Shown here: piece by piece, positions 1 through 10,057 of the stretch
How positions within the stretch are numbered: the stretch's first letter is position 1
How the letters are laid out: each line of letters opens with the position of its first letter
Notes under the pieces: generated by a model
What the model was told of the DNA's origin: nothing
Databases searched by the model: none
What the model saw: only the letters and a program-made list of their open reading frames with translations
Source of the DNA: Phaeobacter sp. J2-8
Lineage (GTDB): Bacteria > Pseudomonadota > Alphaproteobacteria > Rhodobacterales > Rhodobacteraceae
DNA: 64,000 nt
Assembly (NCBI RefSeq): GCF_022867865.1
Contig: NZ_JALIEC010000004.1
Location: 124,001 to 188,000 of the forward strand
Direction: 5' to 3'
Made by a program: the position numbers and the translations under genes

Positions 1-548
1 ATCCGGTCAAGCCGGCTGACCGTGCGTCGCGCCAGCAGAATGCCACCGCCGACCACAATAAGCGTCGTCGGGATCAGGCTGAACAGGAACACCGCCAGAA
101 ACGCCTCCTGGATGTCCTCCAACGGTTCGGCGCTGACGGCGATGGTCAGCTGCCCGCCATGCACCGCCGCGCTCAGCGCAAAGTAATTGCCATCAATATC
201 TTCGTCATCGCGATCAAAGGACACGACCGCAAATCCGTTCTTCGTGGAAATCAGCGCCGCATTGCCAACATGAAGCCCGCCGGGCAGAACATAGCTCAGA
301 ATGCGATCCTCGGGCGAGGCTGTGCGCGACTGCGACCGCACAAAGGTCAGCACCGCCGCCGCATTGGGCAGGGATTTGAACCCCGCCATCTCCTGCTGAA
401 GCGTCGCCCGAAGCGATTGTTCGGAATTGTCGCGGACAAGCGCATAAGTCGCCGTCAGACTGACAAGGCTGACCAATGCAAAAAGCGCCGCCATGGCCAG
501 CGATTGGCGCAGCGGCGTCGATGTCCAGATGTCGCGTGCGGTGCCCAT
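1..548 (-). CDS. Sensor histidine kinase, N-terminal part (runs off the window)
   Basis: Only the first 182 residues are inside the window; the gene continues beyond base 1. The visible part has a short cytoplasmic start, a membrane segment at about residues 15-35, a periplasmic sensor loop of roughly 110 residues, a second membrane segment at about 148-170, and then a basic stretch where a HAMP linker should begin. This is the standard topology of an OmpR-partner sensor kinase; the catalytic HisKA and ATPase domains are outside the window, so the call rests on topology plus context. The ATG at 548 lies 3 bases after the stop of the response regulator gene, so the two are co-transcribed. The signal sensed is unknown, but the neighbours (PepSY protein, HtrA protease) suggest an envelope signal. 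Confidence 0.8.
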   Translation of the reverse strand, partial: MGTARDIWTSTPLRQSLAMAALFALVSLVSLTATYALVRDNSEQSLRATLQQEMAGFKSLPNAAAVLTFVRSQSRTASPEDRILSYVLPGGLHVGNAALISTKNGFAVVSFDRDDEDIDGNYFALSAAVHGGQLTIAVSAEPLEDIQEAFLAVFLFSLIPTTLIVVGGGILLARRTVSRLDR

Positions 549-551
549 CGC

Positions 552-1223
552 TCAGGCCTCGATCCGATAGCCCGACCCGCGCACGGTTTCGATCAAGTCC
601 CGGTCAAAGGGTTTGTCGACCTTGGCGCGCAGCCTGCTGATATGGGTTTCGACCACATTTGTCTGGGGGTCGAAACTGATGTCCCACACCGCCTCCAGCA
701 GCATGGTGCGGGTCTGCACCCGGCCCTTGCGGCGCAAAAGATGTTCCAGAAGCGCGAATTCCCGCGGCAGAAGGTCGATGACCTGCCCCGCGCGCGTCAC
801 CTTGCGCCGAACAAGGTCCATTTCCAGATCGCCAGCGCGCAGGACAGTATCCTCCTGCGTGGCGCGCGGTCGCCGCGCCAGCGCCGCAACACGCGCCGAA
901 AGCTCACCAAAGGCAAAGGGTTTCACCAGATAATCATCGCCCCCGGCGTTCAGCCCCTCGATCCGGTCATCGACCCCGCCAAGCGATGTCAGAAACAGCA
1001 CCGGCGTCTGGTTTTTGGCCCCCCGCAGGGTTTTGACCAGCGCCATCCCGTCAAGACCGGGCAACATCCGGTCGACGATCAGGATGTCATAATCGGTGGT
1101 GCTGGCCTGCAAGAGCGCCTCGCGCCCGTTCTCCAAAAGGTCGACAACATGGCCTTCTTCCCGCAGCCCATCCGCGATGTAGGTGCCGGTTGTCTTGTCG
1201 TCCTCGATCACCAGGATCTTCAT
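552..1223 (-). CDS. OmpR/PhoB-family response regulator
   Basis: This 223-residue protein has a receiver domain with the acidic pair at residues 8-9, the phosphoacceptor Asp51 (in IVDRMLPG) and the conserved Lys101 (in YLVKPF). A winged-helix DNA-binding domain follows from about residue 125, with the family signature near the end (ETHISRLRAKV, then GSGYRIE). The reading frame is open further upstream, but the ATG at 1223 begins exactly where the receiver fold starts. It lies between the acidic PepSY-like gene upstream and the sensor kinase downstream, all in one direction. TTACA-N4-TGT motifs upstream of this operon and of the neighbouring htrA gene are candidate binding sites for it (inference). 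Confidence 0.95.
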   Translation of the reverse strand: MKILVIEDDKTTGTYIADGLREEGHVVDLLENGREALLQASTTDYDILIVDRMLPGLDGMALVKTLRGAKNQTPVLFLTSLGGVDDRIEGLNAGGDDYLVKPFAFGELSARVAALARRPRATQEDTVLRAGDLEMDLVRRKVTRAGQVIDLLPREFALLEHLLRRKGRVQTRTMLLEAVWDISFDPQTNVVETHISRLRAKVDKPFDRDLIETVRGSGYRIEA

Positions 1224-1299
1224 CTCTTGCTCCGTCACATGCCGATGGACCCACAAGGGGGCCACCGGTCTTTTGCCATGGATCTCAGAACTTTGCGAC

Positions 1300-1668
1300 T
1301 TACTTGTCGTCGTCGCCGTCCATATCGCCATCACCGTCGCCGTCTTCATCGACCTCGACCGCCATCGACCCATCTGCCAACGTAAAGAGCACCTCCTGCT
1401 CGGACCCATCGGCCATCATGACCTCGAATTCCACAATGCCATTGCCCGGGGTATCGTCATCGAATTCGGCCTCTGTGACCGTGCCGCCGGTCTTGGTTTC
1501 GACGTCCGCCACCACGGCGGCCACTTCGGGATGGGCGGTCAGGAACTGTTGCAGTTCTTGCGCCGATCTGGCGTCCGACCCTGTCGCGGCATAGGCCAGC
1601 GTGCCGGTCAGGACAAACAGGCCGACAAGGCCAGAGGTAGCAGCGCCTGCGATCTTATTGCGTTTCAT
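1300..1668 (-). CDS. Periplasmic PepSY-like protein with Asp-rich tail
   Basis: A 122-residue exported protein. It starts with a basic n-region and hydrophobic core ending in AYA, a likely signal peptidase I site near residue 28. The middle (about residues 40-105) resembles a PepSY domain, a fold found in inhibitors or sensors of envelope functions. The last 16 residues are almost all Asp, Glu and Gly (DEDGDGDGDMDGDDDK), which could bind divalent cations. The ATG at 1668 is preferred over the in-frame ATG at 1674 because the AAGGAG ribosome site sits 6 bases before it. It is the first gene of the operon with the response regulator and sensor kinase; PepSY proteins are often found next to such pairs. 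Confidence 0.75.
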   Translation of the reverse strand: MKRNKIAGAATSGLVGLFVLTGTLAYAATGSDARSAQELQQFLTAHPEVAAVVADVETKTGGTVTEAEFDDDTPGNGIVEFEVMMADGSEQEVLFTLADGSMAVEVDEDGDGDGDMDGDDDK

Positions 1669-1751
1669 GGTCATCTCCTTGGTGTTGGGCGGGACCATCC
1701 CGCCCGATGACATTGATCTAAGGTCTCCGAATGCCGGGCGACTGACCGGTG

Positions 1752-1767
1752 CATTACATCTCTGTTA
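1752..1767. promoter_or_regulatory. Candidate response-regulator site, copy 1 (CATTACA-N4-TGTTA)
   Basis: CATTACA, four bases, TGTTA. It lies about 84 bases before the PepSY-like gene, which heads the two-component operon. The same spaced motif recurs at 2205-2220 and, with a slight change, at 2248-2263 before htrA. The half-sites TTACA and TGTTA are nearly inverted repeats. The link to the regulator encoded at 552-1223 is inference. Confidence 0.5.
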
Positions 1768-1872
1768 GGTCTGGATATGGCGCCGCGAAACCCTGAACCG
1801 CCGTTCAAACCACGATGCTGACGGGGCGATTTGCGTCAGCGACAAAAGCAAAACCGGGCAGTAAAACGCACA

Positions 1873-1894
1873 ACGGCGGGGATGCCCCCGCCGT
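1873..1894 (-). terminator. Stem-loop terminator after the small membrane protein gene
   Basis: ACGGCGGGG and CCCCGCCGT form a perfect 9-bp stem around a 4-base loop, 25 bases past the stop codon of the gene at 1919-2137. On the minus strand it is followed by TGTGCGTTTTAC, a modest T-rich stretch, so it is a plausible Rho-independent terminator. Confidence 0.6.
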
Positions 1895-1918
1895 CTGCTT
1901 GTCGTCAGAATATGTGGC

Positions 1919-2137
1919 TCAGGCCGTGACAGGCCGGTCCTCAAAGCGTTCACTCTGCGCCGCCTTGGCGCGTTTTTCCGCCGCCGCGATGATCCCCGGC
2001 CCCGCCAGACGCAAGGCCAGCGCAAAAACACCCCCCAGCAAAATGGCGAAACCAACCGCCATGATCCCAAAGCCGAACCCGGCGAACACCATCACGGCCA
2101 GAAGCGCGCTTGCCAAAACTGATTTGATACGTTGCAT
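1919..2137 (-). CDS. Small membrane protein of unknown function
   Basis: This gene encodes 72 residues: a short basic start, a hydrophobic region from about 8 to 48 (one long or two closely spaced membrane segments rich in Gly, Ala, Phe), and then a charged tail (EKRAKAAQSERFEDRP). A good AAGGAG ribosome site lies 9 bases before the ATG at 2137. It is divergent from the HtrA-type protease gene and shares its 198-base promoter region, which contains two of the putative regulator sites, so it may belong to the same stress regulon. I do not recognise a family. A stem-loop terminator follows at 1873-1894. Confidence 0.65.
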   Translation of the reverse strand: MQRIKSVLASALLAVMVFAGFGFGIMAVGFAILLGGVFALALRLAGPGIIAAAEKRAKAAQSERFEDRPVTA

Positions 2138-2204
2138 ATGTCAGATCTCCTTGTTCCTTGTGACAGGAATATGGGGCCGGACATCGGCGATGACCTGACG
2201 CTGA

Positions 2205-2220
2205 CATTACAACGATGTTA
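2205..2220. promoter_or_regulatory. Candidate response-regulator site, copy 2 (CATTACA-N4-TGTTA)
   Basis: The same spaced motif as at 1752-1767: CATTACA, four unrelated bases, TGTTA. It lies between the divergent small membrane protein gene and htrA, so it could act on either. Confidence 0.5.
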
Positions 2221-2247
2221 TGCGCCGGTTTCATGCAGCAGCCCCCG

Positions 2248-2263
2248 GATTACAAATCTGTAT
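2248..2263. promoter_or_regulatory. Candidate response-regulator site, copy 3 (GATTACA-N4-TGTAT)
   Basis: A variant of the same motif: GATTACA, four bases, TGTAT. Its first half-site starts 43 bases from that of copy 2 (about four helical turns), about 73 bases before the htrA start codon. Confidence 0.4.
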
Positions 2264-2335
2264 AGTTCCTGCGACCTCGTGTTCATCCTCGGTTCCGATA
2301 TCTGCTCCACACCGCATGAACATGGAGTTCCCCTC

Positions 2336-3469
2336 ATGTCACACCAACACGCCCCGAAACGCCGTACCCCGCTGACCGCTGCCTTGCTTGCGGCCACTGT
2401 CGCCTCGACCGGGCTTGTCGCACTGGCGCCCTCTGCCGCGCTTGCCGTTCCCGCAGGCGGCTATGCCGACCTGATCGAACAATTCAGCCCCGCTGTCGTC
2501 CTTGTCGAAGTCACCACCAAGGCCACCCCCGCCAGCGCAGAACGCGGCATGCCCAACGATGAATTCTTCAAGGAATTCCAGCGCCGCTTTGGCGATGCCA
2601 TGCCCCAGATGCCACAGGTGCCGAACAGACCCGACCGTCAGGGGCTCGGCTCTGGCTTCATCATCTCGGACGACGGGTTGATCGTCACCAACAACCACGT
2701 GATTGATGGCGCGACCACCGTCACCGTCAAATTCGCGGATGGCACGGAATATGACGCCACGGTCATCGGCGCCGATCCTCTGACCGACATCGCCCTGCTC
2801 GACATCGAAGGCTCGGACCTGCCGACCGTGGCGTTTGGCTCGTCCGATGCGATGCGCGTCGGCGACGAGGTGATCGCCATGGGCAACCCATTCGGGCTGG
2901 GCGGCACGGTCACGACCGGCATTGTCTCGGCCAAGGATCGCGATATTCAATCCGGCCCCTTCGATTCCTTCATCCAGACCGACGCCGCCATCAACCGTGG
3001 CAATTCCGGCGGCCCGCTGTTCAACAACAAGGGCGAGGTGATCGGCGTCAACACCGCGATCTTTTCACCCAATGGCGCGAACGCCGGGATCGGCTTTGCC
3101 GTGCCTTCGGATCAGGTGTCCACCATCGTTGCCGACCTCAAGGACGACGGCCAGATTGATCGCGGTTGGCTGGGGGTCCAGATCAAACCGGTAAGCGAAG
3201 AGGTCGCATCGGTCCTCGGGCTGAAACCCGGTCAGGGCACGATGATCGACAAGGTCATGGAGGGCACCCCGGCGCAGAAAGCCGGCCTGAAATCCGGTGA
3301 CATTGTGCTCACCTTCGATGGCACCAGGATCGAAGACGCCCGCGACCTGACCCGCTCGGTTGCGAACACCGCCCCGGACACGGCCTCAAAGATCGAGGTT
3401 CTGCGCAAGGGCGAACACCTGACGCTGGATGTCACCCTGGCCAATCGCGCCACGGCGCAGGACGCCTGA
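2336..3469 (+). CDS. HtrA/Deg-family periplasmic serine protease, single PDZ
   Basis: A 377-residue envelope protease for misfolded proteins. A signal peptide with a hydrophobic core at about 13-37 ends near ALA. The trypsin-like domain carries the full triad: His121 (TNNHV), Asp151 (DPLTDIAL) and Ser224 (RGNSGGP). One PDZ domain follows at about 270-365, starting at RGWLGVQI. DegP and DegQ usually have two PDZ domains and about 450-480 residues, so this is a shorter single-PDZ form that keeps a signal-peptide-like start. The ATG at 2336 is chosen because the export signal follows it at once; the frame is open 68 codons further up without coding character. The neighbouring two-component genes and shared promoter motifs suggest stress-induced expression. 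Confidence 0.9.
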   Translation: MSHQHAPKRRTPLTAALLAATVASTGLVALAPSAALAVPAGGYADLIEQFSPAVVLVEVTTKATPASAERGMPNDEFFKEFQRRFGDAMPQMPQVPNRPDRQGLGSGFIISDDGLIVTNNHVIDGATTVTVKFADGTEYDATVIGADPLTDIALLDIEGSDLPTVAFGSSDAMRVGDEVIAMGNPFGLGGTVTTGIVSAKDRDIQSGPFDSFIQTDAAINRGNSGGPLFNNKGEVIGVNTAIFSPNGANAGIGFAVPSDQVSTIVADLKDDGQIDRGWLGVQIKPVSEEVASVLGLKPGQGTMIDKVMEGTPAQKAGLKSGDIVLTFDGTRIEDARDLTRSVANTAPDTASKIEVLRKGEHLTLDVTLANRATAQDA

Positions 3470-3503
3470 CACCTGCCTTGCCGCGTCGCACACACAACAA
3501 TCG

Positions 3504-3544
3504 CCTGCCCCGGTGCCATTCACACCGGGGCAGGTTGAATTTTT
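3504..3544 (+). terminator. Rho-independent terminator after htrA
   Basis: CCTGCCCCGGTG pairs perfectly with CACCGGGGCAGG (12-bp stem, 7-base loop) and is followed by TTGAATTTTT. It separates htrA from the copper genes. Confidence 0.85.
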
Positions 3545-3617
3545 GCGACAACTGCCCCCCGCCATGCCGATGCCCCACCCGGGCCAAGGGCACGCCGTAA
3601 ATAATCCCGCAACACTA

Positions 3618-3648
3618 TTGACCTTCCAGTGAGTGGAACCATTAGATA
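3618..3648 (+). promoter_or_regulatory. CueR-type copper-responsive promoter of copA
   Basis: A TTGACC -35 element (3618-3623) and a TAGATA -10 element (3643-3648) are separated by 19 bases, the over-long spacing typical of MerR-family activated promoters. Inside the spacer the dyad TTCCA-GTGAG-TGGAA resembles CueR operators. The copA start codon is 26 bases downstream and cueR follows copA, so autoregulation with copper induction is likely. Confidence 0.75.
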
Positions 3649-3673
3649 CCTTCCCAGCGACGAAGGAGATATC

Positions 3674-6193
<2,520 letters not shown>

Positions 6194-6205
6194 GGAGGAT
6201 ACCCC

Positions 6206-6688
6206 ATGAATATCGGAGATGTGGCCGCCCTGTCCGGCCTGCCCGCCAAAACCATCCGCTATTACGAAGACATCGGGCTGGTGAAACCCCTGCGCAGCGC
6301 CAACGGCTATCGCAGCTTCCGCGAAAGCGATGCGCACAAGCTGGCGTTCCTGGGCCGCGCCCGCGCGCTTGGCTTTTCGATCGAGGATTGCCGCAACCTC
6401 ATGGCGCTGTACGAGGACGACCACCGCGCCAGCGCCGAGGTCAAGGATATTGCAGAGCATCACCTGGAGCGGATCGACGAAAAGATTGCAGAGCTCGGGG
6501 AAATGCGCGCCACCCTCGCCCATCTGGTACATGCCTGCGCCGGCGACCACCGCCCCGATTGCCCGATCCTCGCGGACCTTGCAAAAGCGTCGAAAAATGC
6601 CCCGCAGCCAGAGACATCCACCAAGCAAACTTCGGAACAACATCCGGGGCAGCGCCCGGGACAACGGCGGATTGGCCAGCGCGGCTGA
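6206..6688 (+). CDS. cueR: MerR-family copper regulator CueR
   Basis: A 160-residue activator. The MerR winged helix is at residues 1-70 (IGDVAALSG, IRYYEDIGLVKP), followed by a dimerising coiled coil at about 80-108. The metal loop has Cys111 and Cys119 (CAGDHRPDC), matching the two Cu(I)-binding cysteines of E. coli CueR. The last 30 residues are a Gln/Pro/Arg-rich tail not needed by the family, which usually ends near 130-140. It is preceded by a strong TAAGGAGG ribosome site and follows copA in one operon. Its stop codon directly abuts the stop codon of the truncated gene on the other strand at 6689, so the extra tail may itself be a product of the rearrangement here. Confidence 0.92.
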   Translation: MNIGDVAALSGLPAKTIRYYEDIGLVKPLRSANGYRSFRESDAHKLAFLGRARALGFSIEDCRNLMALYEDDHRASAEVKDIAEHHLERIDEKIAELGEMRATLAHLVHACAGDHRPDCPILADLAKASKNAPQPETSTKQTSEQHPGQRPGQRRIGQRG

Positions 6689-7144
6689 TCAGACCTCCTC
6701 GAACGCCCCCGGCACCAACTCTTCCCAAAAGGCGACCATCGCGCCCACCGACAGGGCCGATCCCCAGCCCAGTCGCATGAATTCCTCGCGCTCGACGTCA
6801 TCGTCCAACCGCGCGAGGAACAGCCGCTTGTCCGCGTCGCGTTGCGTCGGTGTGCGTGCCGCCACCAATTCGCGGATACGCCCCAAACGCCCGGCCCGCA
6901 AACGGCGGGCACGGTCCATCTCGGCCTCGCGCGCCTCCTCTTCCCGGCTGTTTGCCTCGGCCTGTGCCTTGCGCACCTCGGCGGCCTCGACCGCCTCTGG
7001 CGATGGCTCCGCCGCGACCTCCCCCTTGTAATCATCACGCAGCGCCGCGCTCAGATACCGCACCGGGCTTTTCACCCCATCGCGCCCCTGAAGATAGGCC
7101 AGCTTCTCGGCGACATAATCCTCGTGACCTGCTCCCCGAACCAT
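6689..7144 (-). pseudogene. 3' remnant of a putative plasmid replication initiator
   Basis: The readable protein (about 151 residues) starts without a proper N-terminus. It opens with a block resembling the C-terminal part of plasmid replication initiator proteins (VAEKLAYLQGR, then SPVRYLSAALRDDYKG), then a long charged, probably coiled-coil stretch (about 45-95) and a tail ending in WEELVPGAFEEV. No helix-turn-helix or DNA-binding region is present, so the 5' part has been lost. The break lies at about 7140-7170, where the reading runs straight into a second truncated gene on the opposite strand. Family assignment is moderate; the truncation is better supported. Confidence 0.5.
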
Positions 7145-7156
7145 CCCGCGTTCTGA

Positions 7157-7515
7157 TGTTCAGTTTGCTCAGCCTTTCGAAGGAGCAAACAGAGGGGCTT
7201 GCCTTTTGGCGCTCTGGTCTTCGCACGCTTGCCGAAAACGAAAACGTGACGATCAAGGCTTCGGGATTGGGGCAAACCGACTGGAATTGGACGCCGCAAT
7301 CCATGGGATCAATGGTGCGCGACATCATTGAAATCTTTGGCCCAAACCGTACCATGTTTGCCAGCAACTTCCCCGTCGACAAGGCCTACAACAGCTTTGA
7401 TGCCTATTACGCGGCCTATGAGGCGGCCGTGGCGGACCTCTCTGTCGACGAGCAAAACGATCTGTTTATCGGGACTGCTGACCGTGTTTATCGACTGGGT
7501 GTGACGCGGGGCTGA
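7157..7515 (+). pseudogene. 3' remnant of an amidohydrolase (TIM-barrel lactonase-like)
   Basis: From about 7180 the frame matches the C-terminal third of amidohydrolase-2 family enzymes: WRSGLRTLAE, VTIKASGLG, the segment MFASNFPVDK that carries the late part of the active site, and a final ADRVYRLG. The N-terminal two thirds, including the HxH metal motif, are absent. The lost 5' end abuts the lost 5' end of the replication-protein remnant on the other strand. The relic stands directly before the cupin and SDR genes and probably was the first gene of that catabolic group. Two intact relatives occur in this window at 32588 and 44322. Confidence 0.7.
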
Positions 7516-7606
7516 CGCCGCACATCCAGCCAACCCAGTTCGGAATACTTCAAAACGCCAGAGCCTGCAGTGAGACAGGGTTTGGCACCAAAATGAAAGA
7601 AATCAA

Positions 7607-8134
7607 ATGCCGATCGAAGATACAGGAACCGACCCACGGATGCCCTATCAGTACGACAATCCGGCGGAATGTCTGCCCGATATCGTCATCCCTGATGGCA
7701 TTCCCGAAGATGAGCGTGTCTGGGTTCCACAAGCCGAGAACGTCTCTTTCAGGCCGCTGATCCTTAACCGCAGCCAGGGGTATTGGATGAACCTGCTGCG
7801 CGTGCGCAAATCCGGCGTTCTGTCGCGCCACCGCCACCCACAAGCGGTACATGGTTGGGTTCTCAAGGGCCGTTGGCACTATCTTGAGCACGACTGGGAA
7901 GCGCGCGAAGGCGGGTTTGTCTACGAACCTCCCGGCGAGACGCACACGTTGATTGTGCCTGACGATGTGGAGGAAATGATCACACTGTTTCAGGTTCAGG
8001 GCGTGATGTACTACGTTGATCCCTGGGGCAAAGGCATCGGATATGAAGATGTCTTCACCAAAATAGATCTTTGCCGCAAACACTATGAGGCGGTTGGCCT
8101 CGGCGGGGATTATGTTGATCAATTCATTCGTTAG
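7607..8134 (+). CDS. Cupin, 2,4'-dihydroxyacetophenone dioxygenase family
   Basis: A 175-residue single-domain cupin. The metal-binding core shows HRHPQAVHGWVL (about residues 76-87) and a later GETHTL, giving the His/Glu ligand set of the acetylacetone-cleaving / 2,4'-dihydroxyacetophenone dioxygenase group. The substrate cannot be read from sequence; family members cleave C-C bonds next to carbonyl groups. It is followed 9 bases later by an SDR gene in the same direction and preceded by the amidohydrolase relic. The ribosome site is weak (a purine-rich AAAGAAATC before the ATG). Confidence 0.75.
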   Translation: MPIEDTGTDPRMPYQYDNPAECLPDIVIPDGIPEDERVWVPQAENVSFRPLILNRSQGYWMNLLRVRKSGVLSRHRHPQAVHGWVLKGRWHYLEHDWEAREGGFVYEPPGETHTLIVPDDVEEMITLFQVQGVMYYVDPWGKGIGYEDVFTKIDLCRKHYEAVGLGGDYVDQFIR

Positions 8135-8143
8135 GGTGCTGAG

Positions 8144-8875
8144 ATGATCTGGCCAGATAAGTGTTTTGAAGATGCCAATGTCCTTGTCACCGGTGCCACA
8201 TCCGGCATCGGTGAGGGGATCGCGCAGGCCTTTGCACAGGCGGGTGCGCGCGTGACCGTCACGGGGGCGACCGAGGGCGAAGTAGACACGGCGCAGGGCA
8301 AACACCCTGCGTTTGATGTGCGGCAACTGGATGTGCGCGACGACGGGCAAGTGAAGGCGTTGATAGGGTCGTTCGGGCGTCTGGACCATGTGGTGAACTG
8401 TGCCGGTATTATTCGCCGCAATGATGAGCACCAACCCGAGGTCTTTGCCGATGTGGTGGATATCAACCTCACGGGCACAATGCGCGTTTGCGCCGCCGCC
8501 CGTGACCTTCTGAAAACATCGAAAGGAACCATTGTGAACATGGCTTCGATGTTGTCGTTTTTTGGCGGGGGATTGGTTCCTGCATATTCTGCATCCAAAG
8601 GTGGGATTGCCCAGCTGACCAAATCGCTTGCCATCGCCTATGCCCCCGATGGGATCCGGGTGAACGCCATTGCGCCGGGATGGATTGCGACCCCTCTGAC
8701 GGCGGCGCTTCAAGCTGATGAAATTCGAAGCAAGGCCATTTTGGACCGAACGCCCTTGAACCGTTGGGGTACGCCAGAAGACATTGCTGGTGGTGCCGTC
8801 TTTCTGTCTTCTCCGATTGCCCAGTATATTACCGGTACGGTACTTCCAATCGACGGAGGATACCTTGTCACCTAA
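8144..8875 (+). CDS. Short-chain dehydrogenase/reductase (SDR)
   Basis: A 243-residue NAD(P)-dependent oxidoreductase. It has the nucleotide-binding TGATSGIG motif at about 17-24, the NCAG motif, the catalytic Ser in the MAS segment and the YSASK catalytic pair. The C-terminus ends in the usual substrate-loop region and PIDGGY. It starts 9 bases after the cupin gene, so the two are probably one transcript. The substrate is not identifiable; a sugar-acid or hydroxy-ketone is likely from the surroundings (inference). Confidence 0.88.
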   Translation: MIWPDKCFEDANVLVTGATSGIGEGIAQAFAQAGARVTVTGATEGEVDTAQGKHPAFDVRQLDVRDDGQVKALIGSFGRLDHVVNCAGIIRRNDEHQPEVFADVVDINLTGTMRVCAAARDLLKTSKGTIVNMASMLSFFGGGLVPAYSASKGGIAQLTKSLAIAYAPDGIRVNAIAPGWIATPLTAALQADEIRSKAILDRTPLNRWGTPEDIAGGAVFLSSPIAQYITGTVLPIDGGYLVT

Positions 8876-8964
8876 CAACTGAGTTTATGGGCCGGGCTGA
8901 AACTGCCGAGGTGTGCCGCCGGGACGATTACAGCATCACTTCCCAAATTGGGGCCGCGCGACAG

Positions 8965-9891
8965 CTAGTTTGAAGCCCAGGAAATCAGATCGTCGAGGAA
9001 CTTTTGCACATGCTCTGTCCGGTCCCGACCTTTCAGGACGATAGCCTCATAAGGTTCGCTTTTCGTCCGCAAATGAACGCTCATCGGGACAACAAGCGAT
9101 GCATTGGAAAAGAACTCTGCGACATCCCCGGACAGAAGCGCAACCGCATGTGGATCGCCGCGCATCAGTGAAATTGTCGTCAGGACGGACTGTGTTTCGA
9201 TCAAGGATGTCGGCAGAGGCAATCCCGCTGTCCGGTATTCTCGTTCGAGCGACAGCCGCATGGGCATGCCTTCCGTGTACACGATCCAGCGCGCTTCGGA
9301 CAAATCCTCCAGCGCGACTCGTGACTTTCGTATCAACGGGTTGTCCGGGCTGGTGACGACACGCAGAATTTCATCATGAAAGGGCGTGGCGACGTAATCG
9401 TCCGGGTTTTCGCCGAAAAGGTGGCGACCAATTACAACATCCAATGCGCCCAGATCCAATTGGCGCAGCAAGGCGGCACTGGTGTCTTCCTGTATTTCAA
9501 CGGTCGATTGCGGATAGGTCTGCAAATACCGTTGAAGCGTCTCCGATACATATGGCACCGCGCCCATGATTGTGCCGACGCGCAAACGCACGCCTGATCC
9601 AGAAGACAAACTGCGGAATTCCCGTTCCATGCTGCGCATTTGCGCCAGCACGTTCTTGGCATGTCGGATTGCCATATCACCGGCGACTGTGGATTTAAGT
9701 CCCCGGTTCGACCTGTGAAACAACATATGCCCGGAGGTCTCTTCGGCCTCTTGCAGGGCTTTGGTGGCGCGCGGTTGGCTCATCCCGATCTTGTCTGCCG
9801 CCTGCTTGAGCGAGCCAGTGTCGTCGATGGCAGAGATCAAAGAGAGATGCCTGAGAGACAGCTGGCGCAGGCTTTTGCTGGGCTTCGTCAC
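8965..9891 (-). CDS. LysR-family transcriptional regulator
   Basis: A 308-residue regulator. The N-terminal winged helix (about residues 10-70) has LRHLSLISAIDDTGSLKQAA and SQPRATKALQEAE, followed by the linker helix and a periplasmic-binding-like effector domain (about 95-300). It starts with GTG at 9891. It is divergent from the iron-dependent alcohol dehydrogenase gene with a 166-base gap, the usual arrangement for a LysR protein controlling the neighbouring catabolic genes, and it converges on the SDR gene. The effector is unknown. Confidence 0.92.
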   Translation of the reverse strand: MTKPSKSLRQLSLRHLSLISAIDDTGSLKQAADKIGMSQPRATKALQEAEETSGHMLFHRSNRGLKSTVAGDMAIRHAKNVLAQMRSMEREFRSLSSGSGVRLRVGTIMGAVPYVSETLQRYLQTYPQSTVEIQEDTSAALLRQLDLGALDVVIGRHLFGENPDDYVATPFHDEILRVVTSPDNPLIRKSRVALEDLSEARWIVYTEGMPMRLSLEREYRTAGLPLPTSLIETQSVLTTISLMRGDPHAVALLSGDVAEFFSNASLVVPMSVHLRTKSEPYEAIVLKGRDRTEHVQKFLDDLISWASN

Positions 9892-10057
9892 GATGAGGAG
9901 TTTCCTTTTTGTTATATGCCTATCCCAACTTATCGGATTTACAAGCCGGATTCAGTCCATATTTTCGGCGACCGAAGCAATTGGGAGCCGTGATTCTGGC
10001 GCAGACGAGGCCCGGATCGCAAATCCGGCATCTCTTTTTGGAAACAGGGAGTAGCCC

